A stretch of DNA of 29,534 nt from Silanimonas sp965368785 (lineage in GTDB: Bacteria; Pseudomonadota; Gammaproteobacteria; Xanthomonadales; Xanthomonadaceae), in assembly GCA_965368785.1 (NCBI GenBank), contig CBDUOG010000023.1, positions 1-29,534 on the forward strand, written 5' to 3'. The notes below the pieces were generated by a model. That model did not search any database. It was not told where the DNA came from and saw only the letters and a program-made list of their open reading frames with translations. Numbering within the stretch: position 1 is the stretch's first letter; the number at the start of each line of letters is the position of its first letter. A program made the position numbers and the translations under genes. Shown here piece by piece: positions 22,431 to 29,534 of this stretch.

Positions 22431-22464
22431 GGCATTGCTCACTCATTCGGGTGAAAGCAGTGCC
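22431..22464. other. Stem-loop downstream of the CBS-domain gene
   Basis: GGCATTGCT (22431-22439) pairs with AGCAGTGCC (22456-22464) with one G-T wobble, and an inner CAC/GTG adds to the stem. There is no T-run, so it is at best a non-canonical terminator or 3' stabiliser. The rest of the 260-base gap 22406-22665 shows only a weak promoter for dgkA. Confidence 0.4.
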
Positions 22465-22578
22465 GGGCGACAATAATGACCAAAGGCAGTCACTGGCCGA
22501 ATAAAGTGAAATGCTCTATCCGGCGCAATAGCCGTCAGGCTCCGTTCCCGGCGCGCCAGTCTGTGGGCGTTTTAAGCA

Positions 22579-22608
22579 TTCCGGCAACAATCTTCATTGC
22601 GGTACAAT
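22579..22608 (+). promoter_or_regulatory. Possible promoter of the dgkA-folA cluster
   Basis: TACAAT (22603-22608) is a good -10 hexamer, with TTCCGG (22579-22584) as a weak -35 at 18 bases. It precedes dgkA by about 57 bases and would drive the five-gene cluster. Confidence 0.35.
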
Positions 22609-22665
22609 GGCCGGCGGCATGACGTATGTTCATCCGCCTTTTTCTAAGGATCGATTCAGGTATTT

Positions 22666-23049
22666 ATGGCCGACAGTCACATGAGTCACAGCCCGCGCGG
22701 ATGGGGCAGGATTGCAAAGGCCACGACTTGGTCCATGCAGGGGCTACGCGCTGCTTGGTTTACCGAGTCGTCATTTCGCTTAGAGGTCTATTTATTCATC
22801 GTTTTGGCTCCGCTAGGTTTTTGGCTTGGTGAAACCGGCGTGGAGCGCGCGATTCTGATCGGCTCGTTGAACTTAGTTTTGATTGCCGAAATTCTGAACT
22901 CAGCTACGGAGGCGGTCGTTGATCGCTTCGGCGGCGAGCATCATGAATTATCCGGTCGAGCCAAGGATATGGGTTCAGCAGCTGTGTTTTTATGTGATAT
23001 CAATGTGCTGATTTGTTGGGCACTCATTTTGCTTCCACGTTGGATCTGA
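22666..23049 (+). CDS. dgkA: Diacylglycerol kinase (prokaryotic type)
   Basis: This 127-residue integral membrane protein recycles diacylglycerol to phosphatidic acid. It has three hydrophobic helices (about 40-55, 60-78, 104-124) and the DgkA signature E75-ILN-SA-TEAVVDR, in which the two glutamates are catalytic/metal-binding in the family. The length matches E. coli DgkA (122). The start could be ATG 22666 or ATG 22681, as neither has a strong ribosome binding site. The next gene, terC-like, begins six bases after the stop, so they are probably cotranscribed. Confidence 0.95.
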   Translation: MADSHMSHSPRGWGRIAKATTWSMQGLRAAWFTESSFRLEVYLFIVLAPLGFWLGETGVERAILIGSLNLVLIAEILNSATEAVVDRFGGEHHELSGRAKDMGSAAVFLCDINVLICWALILLPRWI

Positions 23050-23055
23050 TAGGTC

Positions 23056-23796
23056 ATGATTGAGTTTTTTACAACACCCGAATTATGGGTGGCTTTAGCC
23101 ACATTAAGCGCGCTGGAAATTGTGCTGGGTGTGGATAACCTAGTTTTTATATCCATTGCGGTCAGCCGCTTACCCAAAGAGCAGCGCTCCAGCGCGCGTA
23201 AGTTCGGCTTAGCGCTGGCATGTATTACCCGAATTGCTTTGCTCGTCACGCTCGCGTTTTTAGCGCAGATGAAAGCCGAGCTGTTCTCCATCTTCGGCCA
23301 CCCATATTCAATTCGTGACATTGTGCTTATCGCCGGCGGATTGTTTCTGCTGGTTAAGGGCACCATGGAGATCCATGATGCGGTTGAGAATGAAAGTGAT
23401 GAGGAAAGTATCAATACAAAACCCTCGGCGGTATTTGCCTGGGTAATCGCACAAATTGCAGTCATCGATATCGTGTTCTCGCTCGACTCGGTAATTACTG
23501 CGGTAGGCATGGTGCCCGCCGATCAGGTTGGCATTATGGTGGCGGCGATTCTGATCGCGGTGGCTATCATGATTATTTCCGCCGATACGATTGGCGATTT
23601 TATTGATAATTATCCAACGATCAAAATGCTGGCCTTGTCGTTCCTTATTCTGGTCGGCATGGCCTTGGTTGCTGATGGCTTCGGCTATCACATCGAGCGC
23701 GGCTTCTTGTACTTCGCAATGGCCTTCTCGGCAGGTGTCGAAGGGCTGAATTTGCTGAGTCGTCGGCGCAGCGCAAAAAAATCGAAAAAGGTATAA
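23056..23796 (+). CDS. TerC family integral membrane protein
   Basis: This 246-residue protein has about seven membrane helices and the TerC/YgdQ-type motifs with buried acidic residues: ALEIVLGVDNLVFISI (about 19-34) and DIVFSLDSVITAVGM (about 140-154). Family members have been linked to tellurite resistance and, more recently, to manganese export and metal loading of secreted proteins. The C-terminus is basic (RRRSAKKSKK). It lies between dgkA and lgt in the same direction. The family is sure, the transported metal is inferred. Confidence 0.92.
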   Translation: MIEFFTTPELWVALATLSALEIVLGVDNLVFISIAVSRLPKEQRSSARKFGLALACITRIALLVTLAFLAQMKAELFSIFGHPYSIRDIVLIAGGLFLLVKGTMEIHDAVENESDEESINTKPSAVFAWVIAQIAVIDIVFSLDSVITAVGMVPADQVGIMVAAILIAVAIMIISADTIGDFIDNYPTIKMLALSFLILVGMALVADGFGYHIERGFLYFAMAFSAGVEGLNLLSRRRSAKKSKKV

Positions 23797-23838
23797 GCCG
23801 TTGATTACGGGCAAACTGAGCGGAGCGGGCACTAAGCG

Positions 23839-24717
23839 ATGATTTATTTTCACGATATTGATCCGATTGCAGTGCCACTGCCGTTCTGGCCGCACGGAAT
23901 CCATTGGTACGGGCTGATGTATTTAGCCGCCTTTGCCACGGCTTACTTCATCGGTGTTCGCCGGATTAAGGCTGACTACTTACCCTGCGTTAACGCCGAG
24001 GCATTCGGCGACCTGCTGTTTTACGGCGTGCTTGGCGTGGTTCTGGGTGGGCGCATCGGCTATGTGTTGTTTTATGGCTTTAGCGATTTTGTATCTGACC
24101 CGCTGATGCTCTTGCGAATTCGCGAGGGTGGTATGAGTTTTCACGGTGGGCTGCTCGGCGTAATGATCGCGATCGGGTGGTGGAGTTGGCGTAATCGCCG
24201 CCACTATTTTGACGTGCTCGATTTTATTGCGCCGTTAGTGCCGCTCGGCCTAGGTTTAGGGCGTGTGGGCAACTATATCGGTGGTGAGTTGTGGGGGAAA
24301 TTAACGCTATCGGACTGGGGTGTCATCTTCCCGCGTGCTGATCTGGGCATGTTCAATTCCTTGCCCATCGATAAGCTCCGTGGAGCTTATGAAGCCGGCC
24401 TGCTCGATGGCTTTGCCCGACATCCTTCGCAGTTTTATCAGGCGGTTCTTGAAGGCGTTATCTTATTTATCGCCCTGATATGGCTCAGCCATAAACCGAA
24501 ACGTCGCTATTTCATTTCAGGCATGTTCGCATTGCTCTACGGGCTATTCCGCTTTGCAGTGGAGTTCGTGCGTGAGCCGGATGCACACCTGGGCTATTTG
24601 TTTAGCGATTGGTTGACCATGGGGCAAGTGTTGAGTCTGCCGCTAATTTTGGCTGGCATAGTTTTGATCATTATGTCGGTGCGTGCACCCATGCTGCGCA
24701 CGGTGCAGGAAGCCTGA
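23839..24717 (+). CDS. lgt: Prolipoprotein diacylglyceryl transferase
   Basis: This 292-residue inner-membrane enzyme transfers diacylglycerol from phosphatidylglycerol to the lipobox cysteine of prolipoproteins. It has seven hydrophobic segments, FHGG with H102 (E. coli H103), and the Lgt signature GRVGNYIGGELWG starting at G141 with R142 (E. coli R143). Length matches the family. It follows the terC-like gene by 42 bases and precedes thyA by 17, an lgt-thyA order common in proteobacteria. Confidence 0.96.
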   Translation: MIYFHDIDPIAVPLPFWPHGIHWYGLMYLAAFATAYFIGVRRIKADYLPCVNAEAFGDLLFYGVLGVVLGGRIGYVLFYGFSDFVSDPLMLLRIREGGMSFHGGLLGVMIAIGWWSWRNRRHYFDVLDFIAPLVPLGLGLGRVGNYIGGELWGKLTLSDWGVIFPRADLGMFNSLPIDKLRGAYEAGLLDGFARHPSQFYQAVLEGVILFIALIWLSHKPKRRYFISGMFALLYGLFRFAVEFVREPDAHLGYLFSDWLTMGQVLSLPLILAGIVLIIMSVRAPMLRTVQEA

Positions 24718-24734
24718 AGAATGAGGTTGCGTTA

Positions 24735-25529
24735 ATGGAAAACTATCACCAGCTCTTGCGTCATGTCATTGAGCACGGCACTGAAAAATCCGATCGCACG
24801 GGCACAGGCACTCGCAGCGTATTCGGCTGGCAGATGCGCTTTGATCTGAGCAAGGGGTTTCCTCTGGTAACCACCAAAAAATTGCACTTGCGCTCAATCA
24901 TCCATGAGTTACTGTGGTTTTTGCGCGGCGAAACCAATATCGCCTATCTTAAAGAAAACAAGGTGTCGATTTGGGATGAGTGGGCTGATGAGAACGGTGA
25001 CCTCGGCCCGGTCTATGGCAAGCAGTGGCGCAGCTGGGAAGCAAAAGATGGCAAAGTCATTGATCAAATTCAGTGGCTGCTCAATGAGTTAAAACAAAAC
25101 CCGGATTCACGGCGATTAATTATTAATGCCTGGAACGTCGGCGAATTAAATCAGATGGCGCTCATGCCCTGTCATACGATGTTTCAGTTCTACGTCGCCG
25201 ACGGCAAGTTAAGTTGCCAGCTATATCAGCGATCGGCTGATTTGTTTCTCGGCGTGCCGTTTAATATTGCCAGCTATGCGTTGCTCACCCATATGATCGC
25301 GCAGGTGAGTGATCTCGAAGTCGGTGATTTTGTGCATACATTGGGCGATGCGCATATCTACAGCAATCACTTCGGGCAGGTGCGCGAGCAACTCAGCCGC
25401 GAGCATCTGCCGCTGCCCAGGTTGTATCTGAATCCTCAGGTCAAAGATTTATTCGCATTCAGCTTTGACGACATTGAGATTCATGACTACGAAAGTCACC
25501 CGGCGATTAAAGCGCCTGTGGCCGTTTGA
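24735..25529 (+). CDS. thyA: Thymidylate synthase
   Basis: This 264-residue enzyme is the same length as E. coli ThyA. It methylates dUMP to dTMP with methylene-tetrahydrofolate. The nucleophile is C146 in ALMPCHTMFQFYV; RTGTGTRSVFGWQMRFDL and the QRSADLFLGVPFNIASYA region are also present. The frame is open upstream to 24609 inside lgt, but ATG 24735 gives the canonical N-terminus MENYHQLL and has TGAGGT seven bases before it. folA follows within ten bases and regenerates the folate cofactor that ThyA oxidises. Confidence 0.97.
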   Translation: MENYHQLLRHVIEHGTEKSDRTGTGTRSVFGWQMRFDLSKGFPLVTTKKLHLRSIIHELLWFLRGETNIAYLKENKVSIWDEWADENGDLGPVYGKQWRSWEAKDGKVIDQIQWLLNELKQNPDSRRLIINAWNVGELNQMALMPCHTMFQFYVADGKLSCQLYQRSADLFLGVPFNIASYALLTHMIAQVSDLEVGDFVHTLGDAHIYSNHFGQVREQLSREHLPLPRLYLNPQVKDLFAFSFDDIEIHDYESHPAIKAPVAV

Positions 25530-25537
25530 GCGAATCA

Positions 25538-26038
25538 ATGAATCCGAGATGTTTTTTGATTTGCGCAATGGATCAGGCGCAGGCGATCGGTAGAAATAAC
25601 GAGCTGCCCTGGCAGCTGCCAGACGATTTGAAGCGCTTCAAACAGATCACAATGGGAAAGCCCATATTGATGGGGCGAAAAACCGCAGAGTCATTAGGGC
25701 GTGCCTTGCCCGGCCGGAGAAACTTTGTCCTCAGCCGCCGTGCGGCGGTGCCGTTCGGCGGCATGGAGCCTGTTCCCAGCGTCGATGAGGCGTTTGCAAT
25801 GCTGGCTGATCAGGAATGGATTGCGGTGATTGGGGGCGGACAGATTTATGCTGAACTGCTGCCACGGGCAAGTCGCATGTATTTAACCCGGGTAGCCACA
25901 CGCGTTGAGAATCCGGACGCGTTTTTCCCTCAGTTTGATCAAAACAATTGGCGCTTAACTCAAAGCGAAACTCATGCGCAAGACGACCGGCATGCCTTTG
26001 CTTTTGAATTTCAGACCTGGGAACGCATCGGCAGTTAG
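25538..26038 (+). CDS. folA: Dihydrofolate reductase
   Basis: This 166-residue enzyme reduces dihydrofolate to tetrahydrofolate with NADPH. It shows IGRNNELPWQLPDDLKRFK with the active-site acid D30, MGRKTAESLGRALPGRRN (NADPH-binding) and VIGGGQIYAELL. ATG 25538 is eight bases after the thyA stop. A TTG at 25526, overlapping the thyA stop, would add four residues and cannot be excluded, as the ribosome binding site is weak for both. The stop overlaps the convergent apaH stop by four bases, with no terminator between the two operons. Confidence 0.95.
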   Translation: MNPRCFLICAMDQAQAIGRNNELPWQLPDDLKRFKQITMGKPILMGRKTAESLGRALPGRRNFVLSRRAAVPFGGMEPVPSVDEAFAMLADQEWIAVIGGGQIYAELLPRASRMYLTRVATRVENPDAFFPQFDQNNWRLTQSETHAQDDRHAFAFEFQTWERIGS

Positions 26039-26871
26039 CGACGACGCGCGGAGTCGGCGGGCATACCGCTAACCTGGTGAATTCGAATTTCATTACCCAG
26101 TTGCAGGGCAGTCAATTTTCCGCCCCACACGCAACCGGTGTCGATCGCGTAAATTCCCAGGCCCATAAACAGTCCCAATCGCGACCAATGCCCGCAAACA
26201 ATCGGTGTTTTGCGGATGACCTGCCCGGGCACTTCGTACCATGGGTACAGGCCGGCGCGTTGGGTGCCCGGCTGTCCTTTACAGTCGAAACCGATACGGC
26301 CATCCACGCTGCAATAGCGCATTCGGGTGAAGGCGTTGATGATCGCGCGGTTACGCTCCGGTCCTTGCAGCTTCGGCGACCAGTTCGGACGGTCGCCAAA
26401 AATTGCGCGCAGCACACGTTTATGGCCATCACTGCGCAAACGTTGTTCAACTTCATGCGCACGACTTTGTGCATACTTAATTGACCATCGCGGCATCAGG
26501 CCCGCATGGACCATCGCAAAGCCAACGCTTTCGTCGTAGTGAAACAACTTTTGAAACCGTAACCAATCAAGAAGTACCTCGCGATCGGGTGCGGTCAAAA
26601 TCGCGCGAAGGTCTGGATTTACCTTCAGCTGTTCGTCTTCGGTGCGCTGGGCAATCGCCAAAAGTGACAGATCGTGATTGCCAAGAGTAACCGTTACGTT
26701 ATCGCGCAATGAATGGATCAGGCGCAGGGTTTCGAGCGAATTACCTCCACGATTAACCAAGTCGCCACAAAACCATAATTGATCCACGGCGGGGTCAAAC
26801 CGGATGTAGTCGAGCATACGCTGCAGAGGATCGTAGCAACCTTGTACATCACCGATCGCATATACAGCCAT
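26035..26871 (-). CDS. apaH: Bis(5'-nucleosyl)-tetraphosphatase, symmetrical
   Basis: This 278-residue enzyme splits Ap4A into two ADP and limits this stress-linked dinucleotide. It belongs to the PPP metallophosphatase fold, with GDVQGCYD (7-14), GDLVNRGG (36-43) and GNHDLSLLA (64-72). The first motif has Gln where the general fold has His (GDxHG); I recall this variant as usual for ApaH in Pseudomonas and Xanthomonas, so it does not suggest loss of function. Its ATG overlaps the apaG stop by one base (TAATG), which points to translational coupling. It is the last gene of the surA-apaH block. Confidence 0.96.
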   Translation of the reverse strand: MAVYAIGDVQGCYDPLQRMLDYIRFDPAVDQLWFCGDLVNRGGNSLETLRLIHSLRDNVTVTLGNHDLSLLAIAQRTEDEQLKVNPDLRAILTAPDREVLLDWLRFQKLFHYDESVGFAMVHAGLMPRWSIKYAQSRAHEVEQRLRSDGHKRVLRAIFGDRPNWSPKLQGPERNRAIINAFTRMRYCSVDGRIGFDCKGQPGTQRAGLYPWYEVPGQVIRKTPIVCGHWSRLGLFMGLGIYAIDTGCVWGGKLTALQLGNEIRIHQVSGMPADSARRR

Positions 26872-27254
26872 TAGTGCAGGGTCCGCGGAATAGAGAGTGA
26901 GAAAGCATCGATCGGTGTGTCGAACAAGGTGCCATCATCAGCCCGCATTTGATAACTGCCCTGCATTGAGCCGATATCCGTAGCGATTACGGCTCCGGAA
27001 GTATATTCGAAAGCTTCGCCTGGCTGCAGCCAGGGCTGTTCGCCGACCACACCCTCACCGCGCACCTCCTGGATTGCGCCATTGGCATCGGTGATCAGCC
27101 AATGACGACTGAGCAGTCGCGCGCCGACGGTCCCGATATTCTGGATCCGGATGGTGTACGAAAACACGTAGCGGTTTTCCTCCGGGTCACTTTGTTCATC
27201 CAAAAAACGGGTCAGCACGTCGACATTAATTTCGTAGCGGTTGGAATCAGACAT
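26871..27254 (-). CDS. apaG: ApaG protein (FN3-like domain)
   Basis: This 127-residue protein has the all-beta ApaG domain: RYVFSYTIRIQNIGTVGARLLSRHWLITDANG, then GEGVVGEQPWLQPGEAFEYTSG and GSMQGSYQMRADDG. The function is poorly defined; structures show a fibronectin-III-like fold, and loss affects magnesium/cobalt resistance in some enterobacteria. It lies between rsmA and apaH, its usual place, and overlaps apaH by one base. The length matches the family (about 125). Confidence 0.96.
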   Translation of the reverse strand: MSDSNRYEINVDVLTRFLDEQSDPEENRYVFSYTIRIQNIGTVGARLLSRHWLITDANGAIQEVRGEGVVGEQPWLQPGEAFEYTSGAVIATDIGSMQGSYQMRADDGTLFDTPIDAFSLSIPRTLH

Positions 27255-27268
27255 GGCTACATTTTAGC

Positions 27269-28084
27269 TCAAACGCCAGCGCCAGATTTTGCGATTAAGT
27301 GATTTGCAAGACGCACGAAGTCGGCGACCGGGAGTTTTTCAGCACGCTCGCCGGGGTTGATGCCGCAGGCCTCCAAATCACCGCCGCCGCACAGCTTTGA
27401 CAGCGCATTACGCAGGGTCTTGCGTCTTTGACCAAAGGCGTCGCGAACCACATCGGCAAACATCGTGCGGTCCTTAACGGCAATTTGCTCAGTTGGAATA
27501 GGGATCAAGCGAACGACCGCAGAGTCCACTTTCGGCGGCGGCTTAAAGGCTGAAGGTGGCACATCAAAGAGCGGCGTGACCCGACAATAAGCCTGCAGCA
27601 TCACGCTCAGGCGACCATAAACTTTGCTACCCGGTTCAGACGCCATGCGATCAACGACTTCTTTTTGCAGCATGAAGTGCATATCGCGCACAACTTCCGC
27701 GTGATCCAGAACATGAAACAAAATCGGCGAGGAAATATTGTAGGGAAGGTTTCCAACCAGACGGATTGGACCCTCAAGCTCGTTGGCACTGCCTAACTTA
27801 CCGAAATCAACTTGAAGTACGTCTTTGTGAATGATGGTGAGTTCGCCGATACCCATCGCGGCTTTGCTAAGCGGTGTAATCAGGTCCCGGTCGAATTCGA
27901 TCACGGTGAGTTTCCTGCCGCATTCGAGCAGCGGGAATGTGATCGCGCCCTGGCCCGGGCCGATCTCCACCAGATGGTCGCCAGGCTTGGGGTCGACCGC
28001 CTGGATAATCCGCGCAATGATGTTTCGATCATGCAAAAAGTGCTGACCGAGTTGCTTCTTCGCGGGGGCATTAAATGACGTCAT
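27269..28084 (-). CDS. rsmA: 16S rRNA dimethyladenosine transferase
   Basis: This 271-residue enzyme (also called KsgA) dimethylates two adjacent adenosines near the 3' end of 16S rRNA late in 30S assembly. The N-terminal QLGQHFLHD is typical. SAM motif I is E40-IGPGQG, motif II is IEFDRDL (62-68), and the catalytic motif IV is N112-LPY115 in GNLPYNISSP. The C-terminal part carries FGQRRKTLRNAL, typical of the family. It overlaps pdxA by 14 bases, as in many gammaproteobacteria, so the two are cotranscribed and probably coupled. Confidence 0.97.
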   Translation of the reverse strand: MTSFNAPAKKQLGQHFLHDRNIIARIIQAVDPKPGDHLVEIGPGQGAITFPLLECGRKLTVIEFDRDLITPLSKAAMGIGELTIIHKDVLQVDFGKLGSANELEGPIRLVGNLPYNISSPILFHVLDHAEVVRDMHFMLQKEVVDRMASEPGSKVYGRLSVMLQAYCRVTPLFDVPPSAFKPPPKVDSAVVRLIPIPTEQIAVKDRTMFADVVRDAFGQRRKTLRNALSKLCGGGDLEACGINPGERAEKLPVADFVRLANHLIAKSGAGV

Positions 28085-29057
28085 GAGTGGAAATCTGTTT
28101 CAATGCAAGTTGTCTACACAAATCGACCGCGCATATCAGGCTTTGCGCATCGCCCTGACCGCTGCCGGCAATATCCAATGCGGTCCCGTGGTCGACGGCG
28201 ACGCGCGGATAGGGTAGTCCCAAGCTGATGTTCACGCCCTGCTCAAAGCCGGAATACTTCAACACCGGTAGCCCCTGATCGTGATACATGGCGAGAACCG
28301 CATCAAAATTTTGCAGTTTAGCCGGCAGAAAAGCGGTATCGGCCGGAAGCGGCCCGATCACGAGCATGCCTTCTGCGTGTAGATGCTTAATGACTGGCTC
28401 AATGATGAGCTTTTCTTCATCGCCCAGAACGCCATCCTCTCCGGCATGCGGGTTCAGGCCGAGCACAGCGATTCGCGGAGCACTGATCTTGAATTGATGC
28501 CGCAAGGCCTGATGGATGATTCGAAGCTTTTTGCTTAATAGCTCCGGGCTGATTAAGTTGGCGACCGATTTCAGTGGTACGTGGGTGGTGAGCAGTGCGA
28601 CACGCATTTTGTCGTTCGCCAGCATCATCACAACCTCGACCCCGGCTTGCTCCGCCAAAAGCTCCGTCGTGCCCGTATAGGTAATTCCCGCGGCATTAAT
28701 CGCGGCTTTATTGACCGGGCCAGTAACAAGGCCTGCGTATCGGCCTTCTAGACAATACTGACCGCCAAGACGCAAGGCGCCGATGACCGCCGCTGCGTTG
28801 GCCGGGTTAGCCACACCAAATTCGCTAGGAACGGCGTTCTTGACCTCCAGCAGCGCCAACTCACCGGCTCTAGCGGAAGTGCTGTCCGCGTCGATCAGCT
28901 TGAGCGGCAGGTTCAATCGGTGGGCTGCCGCATTTAAGGTGTCCGGATCCGCCAGACAGACTAAATCGGCCTGGCGATCACTTTGTGCGAGGCGGACACA
29001 CAGTTCGGGACCAACCCCGCCCGGTTCTCCGGGAACTAAGGCCAGCCGTGATCGCAT
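28071..29057 (-). CDS. pdxA: 4-hydroxythreonine-4-phosphate dehydrogenase
   Basis: This 328-residue NAD-dependent enzyme acts in the DXP-dependent synthesis of pyridoxal 5'-phosphate. It starts with PGEPGGVGPELC and has GPVNKAAINAAG, the substrate-binding region. The metal ligands H159, H204 (NPHAGEDG) and H259 (YHDQGLP) each lie seven residues before the E. coli positions H166, H211 and H266. GSGQGDAQSL is near the C-terminus. It begins three bases after surA and overlaps rsmA by 14 bases. Confidence 0.97.
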   Translation of the reverse strand: MRSRLALVPGEPGGVGPELCVRLAQSDRQADLVCLADPDTLNAAAHRLNLPLKLIDADSTSARAGELALLEVKNAVPSEFGVANPANAAAVIGALRLGGQYCLEGRYAGLVTGPVNKAAINAAGITYTGTTELLAEQAGVEVVMMLANDKMRVALLTTHVPLKSVANLISPELLSKKLRIIHQALRHQFKISAPRIAVLGLNPHAGEDGVLGDEEKLIIEPVIKHLHAEGMLVIGPLPADTAFLPAKLQNFDAVLAMYHDQGLPVLKYSGFEQGVNISLGLPYPRVAVDHGTALDIAGSGQGDAQSLICAVDLCRQLALKQISTHDVI

Positions 29058-29060
29058 GGC

Positions 29061-29534
29061 TTACGCCTGATTCAGTCGGGATTCGATGAACGCTTCTGAA
29101 CGCAGTTGGCGTAAGAACCGCTCGTATTCTTCTTCGGATTTACGCTCACCGATAATCTGACGCGCCAGCTCACGACGATTCTCTTCGCTGACATCGCGCT
29201 CACGCGTAGCAACCCGACGAATCAGGTGCCAACCTACGTCACTGCGAATCGGCATCGAAACATCGCCATCAGCAAGTTTAGGCACCGCAGTTCCAATCGC
29301 TGAGCCGTATGCGTTCTGTTCGAACCAGTCCAGACGGCCACCACGTGAACGGCTGAACTCGTCATCGGAATGTTGTTTGGCCAGCGTTGCAAAATCCTCA
29401 CCGGAAATAATGCGGCGACGGAATTCGTCGATTCGGCTTTTGGCTTGTTCATCGCTGACGAGGTCGTTGACGCGAATTAAAAAGCTATCGGCCTGATATT
29501 CAGTGATGACTTTGTTGCCGGTTGTACGACGGTC
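29061..29534 (-). CDS. surA: Periplasmic chaperone / peptidylprolyl isomerase SurA, C-terminal part
   Basis: The frame is open from the window edge to TAA/TGA at 29061, giving 157 residues; the N-terminal chaperone part and first isomerase domain lie outside. The visible part contains a parvulin domain (ISGEDFATLAKQHSDDE, SRGGRLDWFEQ, PIRSDVGWHLIRR) and the C-terminal helix (ERKSEEEYERFLRQLRSEAFIESRL) that packs on the chaperone core. SurA escorts outer-membrane proteins to BAM. The gene order with pdxA, rsmA, apaG and apaH confirms the call. It ends three bases before pdxA. Confidence 0.93.
   Translation of the reverse strand, partial: DRRTTGNKVITEYQADSFLIRVNDLVSDEQAKSRIDEFRRRIISGEDFATLAKQHSDDEFSRSRGGRLDWFEQNAYGSAIGTAVPKLADGDVSMPIRSDVGWHLIRRVATRERDVSEENRRELARQIIGERKSEEEYERFLRQLRSEAFIESRLNQA

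Noticed and set aside
24609..24734. Extended thyA start inside lgt
   Set aside because: The extra 42 residues overlap lgt and lack ThyA similarity; ATG 24735 gives the canonical 264-residue protein.
26035..26871. Loss of a metal ligand in ApaH (GDVQG instead of GDVHG)
   Set aside because: The Gln variant is, from memory, common in ApaH of Pseudomonas and Xanthomonas relatives; the other metal motifs are intact.
28071..28084. 14-base overlap of pdxA and rsmA as an anomaly or frameshift
   Set aside because: Overlap of these two genes is common in gammaproteobacteria and both proteins are full length.

Overview
The window looks like chromosomal DNA of a moderately GC-rich gammaproteobacterium, probably of the Lysobacterales (Xanthomonadales) or a close relative. 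This rests on a surA-pdxA-rsmA-apaG-apaH block in the standard gammaproteobacterial order, a GTP-type PEP carboxykinase, a large TonB-dependent receptor with a DRIQVTGSRI TonB-box region, a lysine/alanine-rich histone-H1-like tail and a FadE-type acyl-CoA dehydrogenase. The assignment is inferred from gene content and was not checked by database search. Coding density is high. I see no transposase, integrase, CRISPR array, tRNA or rRNA.

Layout. 1-360: C-terminal tail of a histone-H1-like protein, followed by hairpins and an intrinsic terminator. 498-1703 (-): secreted serine beta-lactamase-like hydrolase. 1804-4323 (+): LemA and an M48 metallopeptidase with a TerB-like tail. 4320-5936 (-): GMC flavoprotein oxidoreductase, divergent from an ATP/ADP-translocase-like carrier (6024-7343). 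7340-10299 (-): fadE plus a small hotdog thioesterase-like gene. 10300-10623: regulatory region with a fadE promoter and two matching operator-like palindromes. 10624-11992 (+): TetR and XRE regulators. 12077-13870 (+): pckG with a strong terminator. 14064-16921: strong promoter, TonB-dependent receptor and terminator. 16950-17960 (+): methyltransferase. 17994-18965 (-): small outer-membrane protein whose C-terminus resembles that of the receptor. 19053-19973 (-): hslO. 20051-20809 (+): mtgA. 20806-21848 (-): arsC and an aquaglyceroporin-like channel. 21977-22405 (+): CBS-pair protein. 22666-26038 (+): dgkA-terC-lgt-thyA-folA. 26035-29534 (-): apaH-apaG-rsmA-pdxA-surA (partial).

How the genes fit together. 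FadE yields acetyl-CoA from fatty acids and PckG turns oxaloacetate into PEP. Two regulators lie between them, so this stretch may be a switch towards fatty-acid use and gluconeogenesis (inference). arsC and the channel gene overlap by ATGA and match the known arsenate-reduction plus arsenite-channel route. lgt, thyA and folA are closely spaced and serve lipoprotein maturation and dTMP/folate metabolism. The surA-apaH block combines outer-membrane protein folding, vitamin B6 synthesis, 16S rRNA dimethylation and Ap4A hydrolysis.

The most unusual signals are: (1) four of five convergent gene pairs overlap by exactly 4 bp at TTAG/CTAA with no terminator visible between them; (2) a plug-less small outer-membrane protein shares its terminal strands with the nearby TonB-dependent receptor; (3) two copies of a 14-bp palindrome lie 36 bp apart between fadE and its divergent TetR gene; (4) a terminator-like hairpin ends one base before the methyltransferase start codon. 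I found no clear new defence or mobile system.
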